Positions 9,110 through 17,529 of a stretch of DNA of 64,000 bases are shown here, in pieces (the first letter of the stretch is position 1; the number at the start of each line of letters is the position of its first letter). The notes under the pieces are model-generated. The model made no database searches. It saw only the letters and a list, made by a program, of their open reading frames with translations, and was not told the origin of the DNA. The DNA comes from Blastococcus litoris (GTDB taxonomy: Bacteria; Actinomycetota; Actinomycetes; Mycobacteriales; Geodermatophilaceae), in the NCBI RefSeq assembly GCF_003075095.1, contig NZ_QCZF01000010.1, positions 98,427 to 162,426 on the forward strand. The letters are read 5' to 3'. The translations under genes were made by a program, and so were the position numbers.

Positions 9110-9197
9110 CACCGCCCGTTCGTGCGCGCGGTAGGAAACACCGCGGGCGGTGCCGGCGTTGTGCCAGGCGTGCTCGACCAGAAGGAGGCACACACCC

Positions 9198-9713
9198 ATG
9201 ACCACTGAGACGGCGATCCTCGCGGGCGGCTGTTTCTGGGGCGCCCAGGACCTGCTGCGCAAGCGTCCCGGCGTGCTCTCGACCCGGGTCGGCTACTCGG
9301 GTGGCGACACCCCCAACGCGACCTACCGGAACCACGGTGATCACGCGGAGGCGGTCGAGATCGTCTTCGACCCGAGCGTGATCTCGTTCCGTGAGCTGCT
9401 GGAGTTCTTCTTCCAGATCCACGACCCCTCGACGAAGGACCGTCAGGGCAACGACGTGGGCCGCAGCTACCGCTCGGCGATCTTCTACACCAGCGACGAG
9501 CAGAAGGCGGTCGCGCTCGACACGATCGCCGACGTCGACGCCTCCGGTCTGTGGCCGGGCAAGGTCGTCACCGAGGTGACGGCGGCCGGCCCGTTCTGGG
9601 AGGCCGAGGAGGAGCACCAGGACTACCTGGTGAAGTACCCCTACGGCTACACGTGCCACTACGTGCGGCCGGACTGGGTGCTCCCCCGCCGCGAGGCGCA
9701 GACCGCCCAGTAG
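9198..9713 (+). CDS. msrA: Peptide-methionine (S)-S-oxide reductase
   Basis: A 171-residue MsrA that reduces methionine-S-sulfoxide in proteins and free methionine, an oxidative-damage repair function in the cytosol. The catalytic GCFWG motif is at residues 11-15. Downstream landmarks are [22 protein letters not shown] (a continuous stretch, quoted only in part as GYSGG and GDHAEAV), the [10 protein letters not shown] region and a C-terminal [10 protein letters not shown] with a candidate resolving Cys. Length is typical. The ATG at 9198 has an excellent ribosome site (AAGGAGG at 9182-9188). Monocistronic: a strong terminator follows and the upstream fusion gene ends 88 bp before. Confidence 0.95.
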   Translation: MTTETAILAGGCFWGAQDLLRKRPGVLSTRVGYSGGDTPNATYRNHGDHAEAVEIVFDPSVISFRELLEFFFQIHDPSTKDRQGNDVGRSYRSAIFYTSDEQKAVALDTIADVDASGLWPGKVVTEVTAAGPFWEAEEEHQDYLVKYPYGYTCHYVRPDWVLPRREAQTAQ

Positions 9714-9722
9714 ACGGGCGTC

Positions 9723-9752
9723 GTGGGGCGGCATCTCGCGGTGCCGCCCCAC
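9723..9752. terminator. Stem-loop after msrA
   Basis: Perfect 11-bp inverted repeat GTGGGGCGGCA / TGCCGCCCCAC at 9723-9733 and 9742-9752 with an 8-nt loop, starting 9 bp after the msrA stop. It lacks a U-tract, as is common for actinobacterial terminators. Confidence 0.7.
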
Positions 9753-9758
9753 GGACGG

Positions 9759-9794
9759 AGGCCCCGCCCCCTGCTCGCGCAGGCGGCGGGGCCT
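9759..9794. terminator. Second stem-loop between convergent msrA and chemoreceptor
   Basis: Inverted repeat AGGCCCCGCC / GGCGGGGCCT at 9759-9768 and 9785-9794, with an inner CTGC/GCAG stem in the loop. It lies between two convergent genes and probably serves both directions, in tandem with the stem-loop just before it. Confidence 0.65.
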
Positions 9795-9849
9795 CTCGAC
9801 GGTCGGGGCCGACCTGGCGGAGAAGGCCCCGGCGGGCCGGCCCTGCTGC

Positions 9850-11403
9850 TCAGGAGGCCATCGAACCGAAGGCCGCTGCCATGCCCGCCTGCTCCTCGAG
9901 GACCTCACCGATGCGTGCCTGGACGACGTCGAGTCGTCCGATGATCTCGCTCGTCGCCTCGATGCCGGTGGTGACGGTCTGGCTGGTGGCCTGGATGGCC
10001 GCGATCTGGTCGGCAACCCGCTGGGTGGCCTTGGCTGTTTCCCGGGCCAGGTCCTTGACCTCGCTGGCGACGACGGCGAAGCCCTTCCCCGCCTCACCGG
10101 CGCGGGCTGCCTCGATGGTGGCGTTCAGTGCCAGGAGGTTGGTCTGCTCGGCGATGCCGGAGATGATCCGGATCACCTCGCCGATCGCGTTCGACGCCTG
10201 CGAGAGCGCATCGACCTCGCCACTCATGGTCGATGCCTGCGTCACCGCCTGTTCGGCGACCCGTCCGGCGTCCCCGGCGGCTTCGCGCAGTCGGGCCACG
10301 GTGTCGAGCAGGTCACGCGCGCTGTCGGCCGAGGCCTCCGTGCGGCGCAGCACGTCGAGTCGCTGGGACACCAGCTGCTGGACGTTGCGCAGGGCAGCGG
10401 CACGGGACTCGGACAGCTCGATCGTCTCGGTGACGAAGAAGTCCATCGTGCCGACGACCCGGCCGCCGACGATGAGCGGGAAGCACACTCCCGAGCGGAC
10501 ACCGGCGCGCTGGGCGGCGGGGGCGCGCACGCAGTCGGTCACCTCCGCCAGGTCGCGGACGAAGTAGAGATCCCGGGCTCGCCACGCGCGACCGGACAGC
10601 CCGACACCTTCGGCGAAGCTGGCGGCCAGGGTGACCTTGCGGAACTCCTCGCCGGCGGACCCGGATTCCTGCTGGAAGCGCAGGAGTTGCGCATCCGCGT
10701 CCAGAGCCCAGTACGAGCCGTACGCCCAGCCGAAGGCCGTGCGTACCGTGTCCAGCGCGATCCGCAGGGCCGCCTCGGCGTTCGCCGCCGTGCCGATCTC
10801 GGTGACCACCGTCGTGACCGCGGCCCGGTCGTCGAGGGTCTCCCGCAGCGCGGTCCGGTCCAGGGCAGCTCGCCGGGCGTGGGCCACCAGCCGGTCCAGC
10901 GCTTCCCACTTCTCCCGACGGGCACCGACGAAGGTCATCGGCCCGGCGTTGTAGTACTCCTTCAACGCCACGACCTGGCCGTCCTCGATGACGGGGACCA
11001 GGACCCCGTGGGTCGCACCGGCCGCTCGCGCCGCCTGCCACCGGAGGCACTCCGCAGGGTTGCTGGTGGCGTCGGTCAGCACCACCCGGCGCGTCCTGAT
11101 CGCCTCGCCGCCGAAGCCGTCACCGGCCCGCAGTCCCTCGATCCGACCTCCGGGGGTGTTGGCGATGGCGGCGGCCAGCTGGCCGGACTCACCGACGAGC
11201 TGGAAGAACCCGCTCTCGTCGGCGACCCACACCGCGCCGTAGCCGAGCCCGAGAGCCTCGACCAGCGTCTCGCCCACGGTGCGGAAAGCGGCGGTGCGAC
11301 TCTTGACGCCATCGAGGGCAGCGATGACCTTCTCGACCGCCTCCACGTCCCGCGGCATCGGAGCCGCCGACGGTGCAGCGGTGACCTGGGGACGACGGCG
11401 CAT
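9850..11403 (-). CDS. Soluble GAF-domain methyl-accepting chemotaxis-type protein
   Basis: A 517-residue cytoplasmic signal protein with no transmembrane segment. Two GAF sensory domains (about residues 25-170 and 200-350) are followed by a helical MCP signalling domain. Its hairpin tip carries the recognisable run [24 protein letters not shown] with one substitution (IISG...). The adaptation region is very short, as in truncated cytosolic MCPs. GAF domains bind small ligands or chromophores. No cheA, cheW or flagellar gene is nearby, so its partner kinase is unknown. The ATG at 11403 has AGGAG 5 nt upstream. Its 3' end faces msrA. Confidence 0.82.
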   Translation of the reverse strand: MRRRPQVTAAPSAAPMPRDVEAVEKVIAALDGVKSRTAAFRTVGETLVEALGLGYGAVWVADESGFFQLVGESGQLAAAIANTPGGRIEGLRAGDGFGGEAIRTRRVVLTDATSNPAECLRWQAARAAGATHGVLVPVIEDGQVVALKEYYNAGPMTFVGARREKWEALDRLVAHARRAALDRTALRETLDDRAAVTTVVTEIGTAANAEAALRIALDTVRTAFGWAYGSYWALDADAQLLRFQQESGSAGEEFRKVTLAASFAEGVGLSGRAWRARDLYFVRDLAEVTDCVRAPAAQRAGVRSGVCFPLIVGGRVVGTMDFFVTETIELSESRAAALRNVQQLVSQRLDVLRRTEASADSARDLLDTVARLREAAGDAGRVAEQAVTQASTMSGEVDALSQASNAIGEVIRIISGIAEQTNLLALNATIEAARAGEAGKGFAVVASEVKDLARETAKATQRVADQIAAIQATSQTVTTGIEATSEIIGRLDVVQARIGEVLEEQAGMAAAFGSMAS

Positions 11404-11621
11404 CGATTCTCCTGCTGTGGCTCACGCCGGGACGCACACGGTCAGGAACTCACACCACCGGATGGCCCACGACTGTTCTCTCGTCGAGGTTTGTCATCGG
11501 CGTGAGCTGCAGGTTGTTCAGCCGAAGAGCGCCGCCGTTACCTACCGGAGGGCCCGCTCCGATGAGCGGCACCGGAACGCCCGCGGCCGCAGTGCCGCAT
11601 GCAGGAACGCAGCAACGGACA

Positions 11622-11652
11622 CGGGGCGTGGGACCCGCTGGTCCCACGCCCC
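11622..11652. terminator. Stem-loop terminator of nrdJ
   Basis: Perfect inverted repeat GGGGCGTGGGAC / GTCCCACGCCCC at 11623-11634 and 11641-11652. One more C-G pair closes a CGCT tetraloop. It lies about 100 bp past the nrdJ stop in the 350-bp gap 11404-11753. Apart from this stem-loop and the chemoreceptor's ribosome site I see nothing in that gap. Confidence 0.75.
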
Positions 11653-11753
11653 GTCCCTCGGTACCTGGCCGCGGGAGTCGTGCGCCGCACGCACGCGCGA
11701 CCCCGCCGCCCGCTCTCGGGAGGTCCGTCACCTATCGGCGGACCGCCACGTTC

Positions 11754-14621
11754 TCAGCTGCAGCCGCTGGTGGAGCCGCAGCCCTCGCACACGTAGCAGC
11801 TGCCGGCCGGGCGCATCTTCGTGCCGCAGGTCATGCACAGCGGCGCGTCGGTGGCGGTGCCGGTCACCAGCTCCAGGAGCTCGGCCGAGGAGTGCGCCTC
11901 CTTGACCGTCTTCGGGCCCTCCGGGGTGACCTTCTCCTGGGCAGGGGCGGTCTCGATCGGCGCGGAGCTGCGCAGCTGCTCCAGGTCGACCTCCTCCTCT
12001 TCGGTGACCGTGGCGGTCGAGGCGGAGGTGCCGTAGCCGGAGACCTGGGCGGCCCGCTCCTCGGCGCTGAAGATGCCGAGGGTGGCGCGCGTCTCGACCG
12101 GCAGGTGGTCGAGCGCCAGACGGCGGAAGATGTAGTCCATCACCGACTGGGCGATCCGGATGTCCGGGTCGTCGGTCATGCCGGCCGGCTCGAACCGCAT
12201 GTTGGTGAACTTCTGGATGTAGGTCTCCAGCGGCACACCGTGCTGCAGCGCGATCGACAGCGAGATGGAGAAGGCGTCCATCACGCCGGCGAGGGTCGAG
12301 CCCTGCTTTCCGAGCTTGAGGAAGACCTCGCCGAGGCTGCCGTCCTCGTACATGCCGGCGGTCATGTAGCCCTCGGCGCCGGCGACGCTGAAGGACGTCG
12401 TGACGCTCGTCCGCTTCTTGGGCAGGCGCTTGCGCACCGGGTGCGAGAGCGCGGACGGGGCGACCTCTTCGACCTTTGCCTCGACCTTCTTGGCCTTGGC
12501 GTCGGACAGCGGCTGGCCGACCTTGCAGTTGTCGCGGTAGATGGCCAGCGCCTTGAGGCCCATCTTCCAGCCCTGGAAGTAGATGTTCTCGACCTCGTCG
12601 ACGGTCGCCGTCTCCGGCATGTTGACCGTCTTGGAGATGGCGCCGGAGATGAACGGCTGCACCGCGGCCATCATCCGGACGTGGCCCATCGGGGAGATGG
12701 CCCGCTCGCCCATCGCGCAGTCGAACACCTCGTAGTGCTCCGGGCGCAGGCTCGGGGCGTTGACGACGTGGCCGTGCTCGGCGATGTACTCGACGATCGC
12801 CTCGATCTGCTCCTCCTGGTAGCCCAGGCTCTTGAGCGCCCGCGGCACCGTCTGGTTGACGATCTGCATGGAGCCGCCGCCGACCAGCTTCTTGAACTTG
12901 ACCAGCGAGAAGTCCGGCTCGATGCCGGTCGTGTCGCAGTCCATCATGAAGCCGATGGTCCCGGTGGGGGCCAGGACCGAGGCCTGCGCGTTGCGCCAGC
13001 CGTTGTCGGCACCGATCTCGAGGCACTCCTGCCACTGCTGCGTGGCGGCCTTGAGCACGTCGGCGTCGTCGGCGCCGACCGGGCGGATGGCGTCGTTGGC
13101 CGCGGAGTGCTTGCGCATGACCCGTGCGTGGGCGTCGGCGTTGCGGGCGAACCCGTCGTAGGCGCCGACGATGCCGGCCAGCTCGGCCGAGCGGCGGTAG
13201 GCGGTGCCGGTCATCAGCGAGGTGATGGCCGCCGCGAGGGTCTGGCCGCCGCGCGAGTCGTAGGCGTGGCCGGTCGCCATGAGCAGCGCGCCGAGGTTGG
13301 CGTAGCCGATGCCCAGCTGGCGGTACGCGCGGGTCGTCTCACCGATGGGCGCGGTCGGGAAGTCGGCGAAGCAGATGGAGATGTCCATCGCCGTGATGAC
13401 CAGCTCCACGGCCTTCACGAAGTTCTTCGAGTCGAACGTGCCGTCCGCCTTGAGGAACTTCATGAGGTTCAGCGACGCCAGGTTGCACGAGCTGTTGTCC
13501 AGGCTCATGTACTCCGAGCACGGGTTGGACGCGTTGATGCGACCGGTCTCGGGGTTGGTGTGCCAGTCGTTGATCGTGTCGTCGTACTGGATGCCCGGGT
13601 CGGCGCACTCCCAGGCGGCCTGGGTGACCTTGCGGAACAGGGTCTTGGCGTCGACGGTCTCGATGACCGAGTGGTCGAGGCGGGCACGCAGACCGAACTC
13701 GTCGCCCTCCTCCACCGCGCGCATGAACTCGTCGGAGACGCGGACGGAGTTGTTGGCGTTCTGGTACTGGACGCTGGTGATGTCCTTGCCGCCGAGGTCC
13801 ATGTCGTAGCCGGCGTCGCGCAGCGCGCGGATCTTGTCCTCCTCGCGCGCCTTGGTCTCGATGAACTCCTCGATGTCGGGGTGGTCGATGTCGAGGACGA
13901 CCATCTTCGCCGCGCGGCGGGTCGCGCCACCGGACTTGATGGTCCCGGCGGAGGCGTCGGCGCCGCGCATGAAGCTGACCGGGCCCGACGCGGTGCCGCC
14001 CGAGGAGAGCAGCTCCTTGGACGAGCGGATGCGGGAGAGGTTGAGGCCGGCACCGGAGCCGCCCTTGAAGATCAGGCCCTCCTCGCGGTACCAGTTCAGG
14101 ATCGAGTCCATCTCGTCGTCGACGGCGAGGATGAAGCACGCGCTGACCTGCTGCGGCGCGCTGGTGCCGACGTTGAACCACACCGGGGAGTTGAAGCTGA
14201 AGTACTGGTGCATGAGCATCCAGGTCAGCTCGTGCTCGAAGATCTCGGCGTCGCCCTCGGTGGCGAAGTAGCTGTGCTCGCGGCCGGCCGCACCGTAGGT
14301 GAGCACCACGCGGTCGATGAGCTGGCGGAGGCTGCTCTCGCGCTGGGGGCTCCCCACCGCGCCACGGAAGTACTTCGTGGTGACGATGTTCGTCGCGTTG
14401 ATGCTCCACTCGGCGGGGAACTCCACGCCGCGCTGCTCGAAGTTGATCGAGCCGTCACGCCAGTTGGTCATGACGACGTCGCGGCGCTCCCAGGTCACCT
14501 CGTCGTACGGGTGCACACCGGCAGTGGTGAAGACGCGCTTGATCTTCAGGCCCTTGCGGCTCGGCGCCTTGGCGCTGCGCCGTGCGCGGGTGCCGGCCAA
14601 GCGGTCGTCGGTCTCGGTCAT
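11754..14621 (-). CDS. nrdJ: Vitamin B12-dependent (class II) ribonucleoside-diphosphate reductase
   Basis: A 955-residue adenosylcobalamin-dependent ribonucleotide reductase that makes deoxynucleotides without needing oxygen. The active-site NPCSE motif (asparagine, radical cysteine, glutamate) and downstream SSCNLAS are present, as is the N-terminal SACFIL cysteine and the PTGTIGFMMDCDTTG loop. The last ~27 residues form a zinc-ribbon tail (CMTCG...CYVCEGCG) that re-reduces the active site. Length is typical for actinobacterial NrdJ. The ATG at 14621 is preceded by GGGAG. It lies downstream of nrdR on the same strand (122-bp gap), as in streptomycetes, so it is probably controlled by NrdR through the tandem boxes at 15371-15418. 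I saw no cobalamin riboswitch in the 122-bp gap. Confidence 0.96.
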   Translation of the reverse strand: MTETDDRLAGTRARRSAKAPSRKGLKIKRVFTTAGVHPYDEVTWERRDVVMTNWRDGSINFEQRGVEFPAEWSINATNIVTTKYFRGAVGSPQRESSLRQLIDRVVLTYGAAGREHSYFATEGDAEIFEHELTWMLMHQYFSFNSPVWFNVGTSAPQQVSACFILAVDDEMDSILNWYREEGLIFKGGSGAGLNLSRIRSSKELLSSGGTASGPVSFMRGADASAGTIKSGGATRRAAKMVVLDIDHPDIEEFIETKAREEDKIRALRDAGYDMDLGGKDITSVQYQNANNSVRVSDEFMRAVEEGDEFGLRARLDHSVIETVDAKTLFRKVTQAAWECADPGIQYDDTINDWHTNPETGRINASNPCSEYMSLDNSSCNLASLNLMKFLKADGTFDSKNFVKAVELVITAMDISICFADFPTAPIGETTRAYRQLGIGYANLGALLMATGHAYDSRGGQTLAAAITSLMTGTAYRRSAELAGIVGAYDGFARNADAHARVMRKHSAANDAIRPVGADDADVLKAATQQWQECLEIGADNGWRNAQASVLAPTGTIGFMMDCDTTGIEPDFSLVKFKKLVGGGSMQIVNQTVPRALKSLGYQEEQIEAIVEYIAEHGHVVNAPSLRPEHYEVFDCAMGERAISPMGHVRMMAAVQPFISGAISKTVNMPETATVDEVENIYFQGWKMGLKALAIYRDNCKVGQPLSDAKAKKVEAKVEEVAPSALSHPVRKRLPKKRTSVTTSFSVAGAEGYMTAGMYEDGSLGEVFLKLGKQGSTLAGVMDAFSISLSIALQHGVPLETYIQKFTNMRFEPAGMTDDPDIRIAQSVMDYIFRRLALDHLPVETRATLGIFSAEERAAQVSGYGTSASTATVTEEEEVDLEQLRSSAPIETAPAQEKVTPEGPKTVKEAHSSAELLELVTGTATDAPLCMTCGTKMRPAGSCYVCEGCGSTSGCS

Positions 14622-14743
14622 GGTGTGGAGCTCTCCCTGGTGGTGGCGTGCTGAGCGGAGCTTGCTGGGGCGGATCGGAGGGCTGGGGAAGAGCCGCGAT
14701 CGAGGTGCTCGAACTGCTGTCTATCGGGTGGTGCTGACAGTTC

Positions 14744-15244
14744 TCAGGCGCCGGTGAGGGCACCCGGGGACGCGGATCCGGACGACTCGGCCGACGAGGA
14801 CTGCCGGGCCCTGAGCTCGGCGATCTCCTTCTCGAAGTCGGCGACCGAGGTGAAGGAGCGGTAGACGCTCGCGAAGCGCAGGTAGGCGACCTCGTCGAGC
14901 TCCCGGAGGGGCCGGAGGATGGCCAGCCCGACCTCGTTGCTGGGGACCTCCGCGGCGCCGGTGGCGCGGATGGCGTCCTCGACCTGCTGGGCCAGCAACT
15001 GGAGCTGGTCCTCGTCCACTGGCCGGCCCTGGCAGGCACGGCGGACGCCGGCGACGACCTTCGAGCGGTTGAACGGCTCGCTGACGCCGCTGCGCTTGAC
15101 GACGGCGAGCACGGCCTCCTCGACCGTGGTGAACCGGCGACCGCACTTGGGGCAGGACCGGCGACGACGCGTGGTCGCCCCTTCGTCGGCCTCCCGCGAG
15201 TCGATGACCCGGCTGTCGGCGTTGTGGCAGAACGGGCAGCGCAT
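14744..15244 (-). CDS. nrdR: Transcriptional repressor NrdR
   Basis: A 166-residue nucleotide-sensing repressor of ribonucleotide reductase genes. The N-terminal zinc ribbon has cysteine pairs at 3/6 (CPFC) and 31/34 (CPKC). The ATP-cone domain follows (about residues 46-136, with [16 protein letters not shown] at its start), and binds ATP or dATP to switch DNA binding. The last 20 residues are a Ser/Ala-rich tail. The ATG at 15244 follows a leader of about 135 nt containing two hairpins. The promoter sits between two NrdR boxes, so it should repress itself and nrdJ. Confidence 0.96.
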   Translation of the reverse strand: MRCPFCHNADSRVIDSREADEGATTRRRRSCPKCGRRFTTVEEAVLAVVKRSGVSEPFNRSKVVAGVRRACQGRPVDEDQLQLLAQQVEDAIRATGAAEVPSNEVGLAILRPLRELDEVAYLRFASVYRSFTSVADFEKEIAELRARQSSSAESSGSASPGALTGA

Positions 15245-15302
15245 CGCGGTTCGCCTCCTCCCGAGTTCCGGCCCGTCCGGACCGCTCCTGTGGACCCTCC
15301 TG

Positions 15303-15357
15303 GGGACATCCCGTGGATGTCCCGGGGAGAACCTGAGGACCAGCCTGTGGACAGGCT
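15303..15357 (-). promoter_or_regulatory. Two hairpins in the nrdR 5' untranslated leader
   Basis: A perfect 9-bp stem with a 3-nt loop (GGGACATCC-CGT-GGATGTCCC, 15303-15323) and a 6-bp stem with a TGGA loop (AGCCTG/CAGGCT, 15342-15357) lie inside the predicted nrdR leader. The second overlaps a near-match to the DnaA box (CTGTCCACA on the minus strand). Role unknown; attenuation or mRNA stabilisation is possible. Confidence 0.4.
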
Positions 15358-15370
15358 TACAACTCTGTAA

Positions 15371-15418
15371 CTACTAGATGTAGGGGAACCCTAGGCCGGG
15401 TCACACAAGATGTGCAAG
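15371..15418 (-). promoter_or_regulatory. Tandem NrdR boxes around the nrdR promoter
   Basis: Two 16-bp sites, 15371-15386 and 15403-15418, match the NrdR-box pattern acaCwAtATaTwgtgt (cores CTAGATGTAG and CAAGATGTGC). Their starts are 32 bp apart, three helical turns. On the minus strand a TTGCAC -35 (15412-15417), an 18-bp spacer and a TAGGGT -10 (15388-15393) lie so that one box covers the -35 and the other the start of transcription. The remainder of the gap, 15419-15682, shows no gene or motif I can support. Confidence 0.75.
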
Positions 15419-15682
15419 CGCTCGTTCGCTCGGCGTGTTCCGCCCTGACACTGCCGTCACCAGGGAGGACATCGCTCCCCACGAGTCACACGACACGCCG
15501 CCGCGACGCGCCGGACAGGTCCCCGCCGGCACAACGGTGAGCCGGTGCGGGCGCATCCGCGGACCGGCGACGCCCGCTCGGCGCACACCGGGGTCACCGC
15601 CACCGGGCGGCATCGGACACGGACTCACGCCCCCGGGATCGCCCCGCGGAGGACGATCGGGAGTTCGGTCCGGCGAGGTGCG

Positions 15683-16555
15683 TCAGACGCCGCCGACGGA
15701 CCCGTCGACGCGCGGACGACGGGCGTGCGGCACGTGGTCGCTCAGCCGCATCGGACGCGTCAGCAGCTCGGGCTCGAGCCCCTCGGGCGCGGTCCAGGAC
15801 GCGCCGGTGCGCGACGGCTCCTCCGGTCGCGCGGCAGGCCGCGGAACGGCCGGGGCGCCGGCCACAGGGCCGTTGGAGACCCGCGCCGTGGACGAGCCCG
15901 GCTGGGACACCGCAGGCAGCAGGCCGGTGTCGGCGGTCCGGTGCCGACCGAGGTCACCGGGCGCGCGATGACGGCCGGCAGATGCGGCCGGGAGCGGACG
16001 GGCCGGAGCGTCCTCCGGCGCGCGGCGGCGGCCGACCGAGGCGAACTGAGCGGTCTCGGCCGCGGCCCGGCGCCCGCCCACGGCGGGAGCCTCGGCGGTC
16101 TCGGGGGCGCGACGGCGCCCCACGGAGGCGAACTGCGCCGTCTCGTCGGCGGTGCGGCGGCCACCGGCCGCCGGCGCATCGGGCACCACGGACAGGTCCC
16201 GGACCGCGGGAATACCGCTCGTGGCCGCACCGTCCGCGTCGACCGACCGCACGCGACGCCCCGAGGGGTGACGGGCGACGGACATCTCCTGCGTGCCGGG
16301 CCCGTACGCCCGGCGACCGGCCGGCTCGGCGGCCACCGACAGGTGCCGCTCGGGAAGACGGAGGGATGCCAGGTCCGTCCAGGCCGTCTCCTCGACACCG
16401 CCGAGGACGACCCGGACCCACACCTGGCACGAACCGGTGGCGTCGTGCCGCCAGCCGAGCAGCTCGCCCGCCCACCAGGTTCCTGCCTGGTAGACCTCGA
16501 CGGCCTGCGGTTGACTGGTGAACACAGCTGCTCGGTTCTCCATGGCGCCTGACAC
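15683..16555 (-). CDS. Hypothetical protein with an N-terminal small domain and repetitive low-complexity tail (290 aa)
   Basis: The first ~75 residues look like a compact beta-rich domain (VEVYQAGTWWAGELLGW... QVWVRVV...AWTDLASLRLPE). The rest is disordered and rich in Arg, Ala and Pro. A segment ETAQFASVGRRRAPE occurs twice about 30 residues apart, with further degenerate GGRR/GRHR copies. I chose GTG 16555 because TACGGT at 16562-16567 lies 6 nt upstream, a leaderless arrangement; the ATG at 16543 is the alternative. It sits between nrdR and the LexA-controlled LysM gene, where mycobacteria have no gene. Function unknown. Confidence 0.6.
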   Translation of the reverse strand: MSGAMENRAAVFTSQPQAVEVYQAGTWWAGELLGWRHDATGSCQVWVRVVLGGVEETAWTDLASLRLPERHLSVAAEPAGRRAYGPGTQEMSVARHPSGRRVRSVDADGAATSGIPAVRDLSVVPDAPAAGGRRTADETAQFASVGRRRAPETAEAPAVGGRRAAAETAQFASVGRRRAPEDAPARPLPAASAGRHRAPGDLGRHRTADTGLLPAVSQPGSSTARVSNGPVAGAPAVPRPAARPEEPSRTGASWTAPEGLEPELLTRPMRLSDHVPHARRPRVDGSVGGV

Positions 16556-16561
16556 CCGACG

Positions 16562-16567
16562 ACCGTA
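16562..16567 (-). promoter_or_regulatory. -10 element of a leaderless promoter (hypothetical gene ending at 15683)
   Basis: TACGGT on the minus strand, 6 nt before GTG 16555. The 206-bp gap between this gene and the LysM gene contains nothing else I can identify. Confidence 0.5.
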
Positions 16568-16761
16568 AGCGGTGGAGCGACCACAGAGTGTGAAGACGCC
16601 CGCACTGAGGGTTGACGAAGTCGCGCTCCGACGTTGTGGACCTATTGCCGTGGCGAGGTCGCAGTCAGCCGCTACGGGCATCGTCACCGCACCGTCGCCG
16701 TCCGGGCCCAGGTCAGCGCCCTGGACGAGTACGACGCGCTGCGGACGCGGCGCGCCGGTGA

Positions 16762-17322
16762 TCACGGCAGGACCAGCGTCTGCCCGGGCACAAGCACCGA
16801 CCCCTGCAGCCCGTTGAGCGCCTGGATCTCGTCGATCAGCGCGCGCACGTCGCCCTCGCCCTCGACCGCCGAAGCGATCGACCACAGCGTGTCGCCGGGC
16901 CGCACCACGATGCTGCTCTCCCCCGCCAGCCGCAGGCCGCCCTCGCCCCCTGCGACGAGCGGACCGAGCCACGACCCCAGGGCGACGCCGCAGGCCAGTG
17001 CCATGACCACGGCAAGGCGTCGGGCTCGCCGGGTCAGCCGCAACCGGGGCCGCTGGGCCTCTGCGAGCGCCGGCGGCCGGGGAGCCGCAGCGGCCGGCGC
17101 GGCCCGGTCGACGGGGCGCGGCGACGCCGGACGCCGGGAGGGCGCCGCCGTGGGCTGGCCGGGCGGTCGGCAGACGCCGACCCGGGAGGGACTGCGCCGC
17201 GACGGGTGGGACAGCGGCGACCGGACCGCCTCGCCGTCGGCGGCCACGACGACGAGCCGCGGCCGCCACGGCGCCCGGACCTCCTCGTCGAACTCCAGCA
17301 CGGCCTGCTGAACGCTCCCCAT
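16762..17322 (-). CDS. LysM-domain membrane protein divergent from lexA (SOS cell-division regulator type)
   Basis: A 186-residue protein: a hydrophilic N-terminal arm (about 1-110), one transmembrane helix (about 113-133, [21 protein letters not shown]), then an extracytoplasmic LysM peptidoglycan-binding domain ([19 protein letters not shown]...[10 protein letters not shown]). Gene position, topology and the LexA boxes in the shared upstream region match Rv2719c (ChiZ) of mycobacteria, DivS of corynebacteria being functionally comparable: SOS-induced proteins that hold back cell division. The ATG at 17322 has AAGGAG 8 nt upstream. Function is transferred by position and layout, not proven. 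Confidence 0.82.
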   Translation of the reverse strand: MGSVQQAVLEFDEEVRAPWRPRLVVVAADGEAVRSPLSHPSRRSPSRVGVCRPPGQPTAAPSRRPASPRPVDRAAPAAAAPRPPALAEAQRPRLRLTRRARRLAVVMALACGVALGSWLGPLVAGGEGGLRLAGESSIVVRPGDTLWSIASAVEGEGDVRALIDEIQALNGLQGSVLVPGQTLVLP

Positions 17323-17360
17323 GACCGGTTCTCCTTCGTTGCGTGGCTGGCACCTGCTCG

Positions 17361-17393
17361 TCGAACGCCTGTTCGATTCGAACGACTGTTCGA
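17361..17393. promoter_or_regulatory. Two perfect LexA (SOS) boxes
   Basis: TCGAAC-GCCT-GTTCGA at 17361-17376 and TCGAAC-GACT-GTTCGA at 17378-17393, both perfect actinobacterial SOS palindromes, with centres 17 bp apart. They are nearer the LysM gene start (17322) and probably repress it, and may also act on lexA. Confidence 0.93.
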
Positions 17394-17440
17394 TGTCTAC
17401 CGGACGGGTCCGACGAAAGCCACACGACGCGGCACGCATT

Positions 17441-17481
17441 TCGAACATGTGTTTGATCCGGGCGGTCCGACGCGCTACCGT
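17441..17481 (+). promoter_or_regulatory. lexA promoter with overlapping SOS box
   Basis: A third SOS box, TCGAAC-ATGT-GTTTGA (17441-17456, one mismatch), overlaps a TTGATC -35 (17453-17458). A 17-bp spacer leads to a TACCGT -10 (17476-17481). LexA bound here would block RNA polymerase directly, giving autorepression. Confidence 0.85.
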
Positions 17482-17529
17482 CCGTGCCACGGACACAGGC
17501 GCTGCGCGAGCGGCGGACGAGGAGGCGAC

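Noticed and set aside
14622..14743. Cobalamin riboswitch upstream of nrdJ
   Set aside because: The gap is only 122 bp and shows no B12-box or long-stem pattern.
15419..15682. A plus-strand gene of up to 178 residues starting near 15435
   Set aside because: Composition is Arg/Pro/Thr-rich without ribosome site and it runs antisense into a better-supported minus-strand gene.
17206..17529. Longer in-frame start for lexA
   Set aside because: It would run through the SOS boxes and the lexA promoter; GTG 17530 has a perfect ribosome site.
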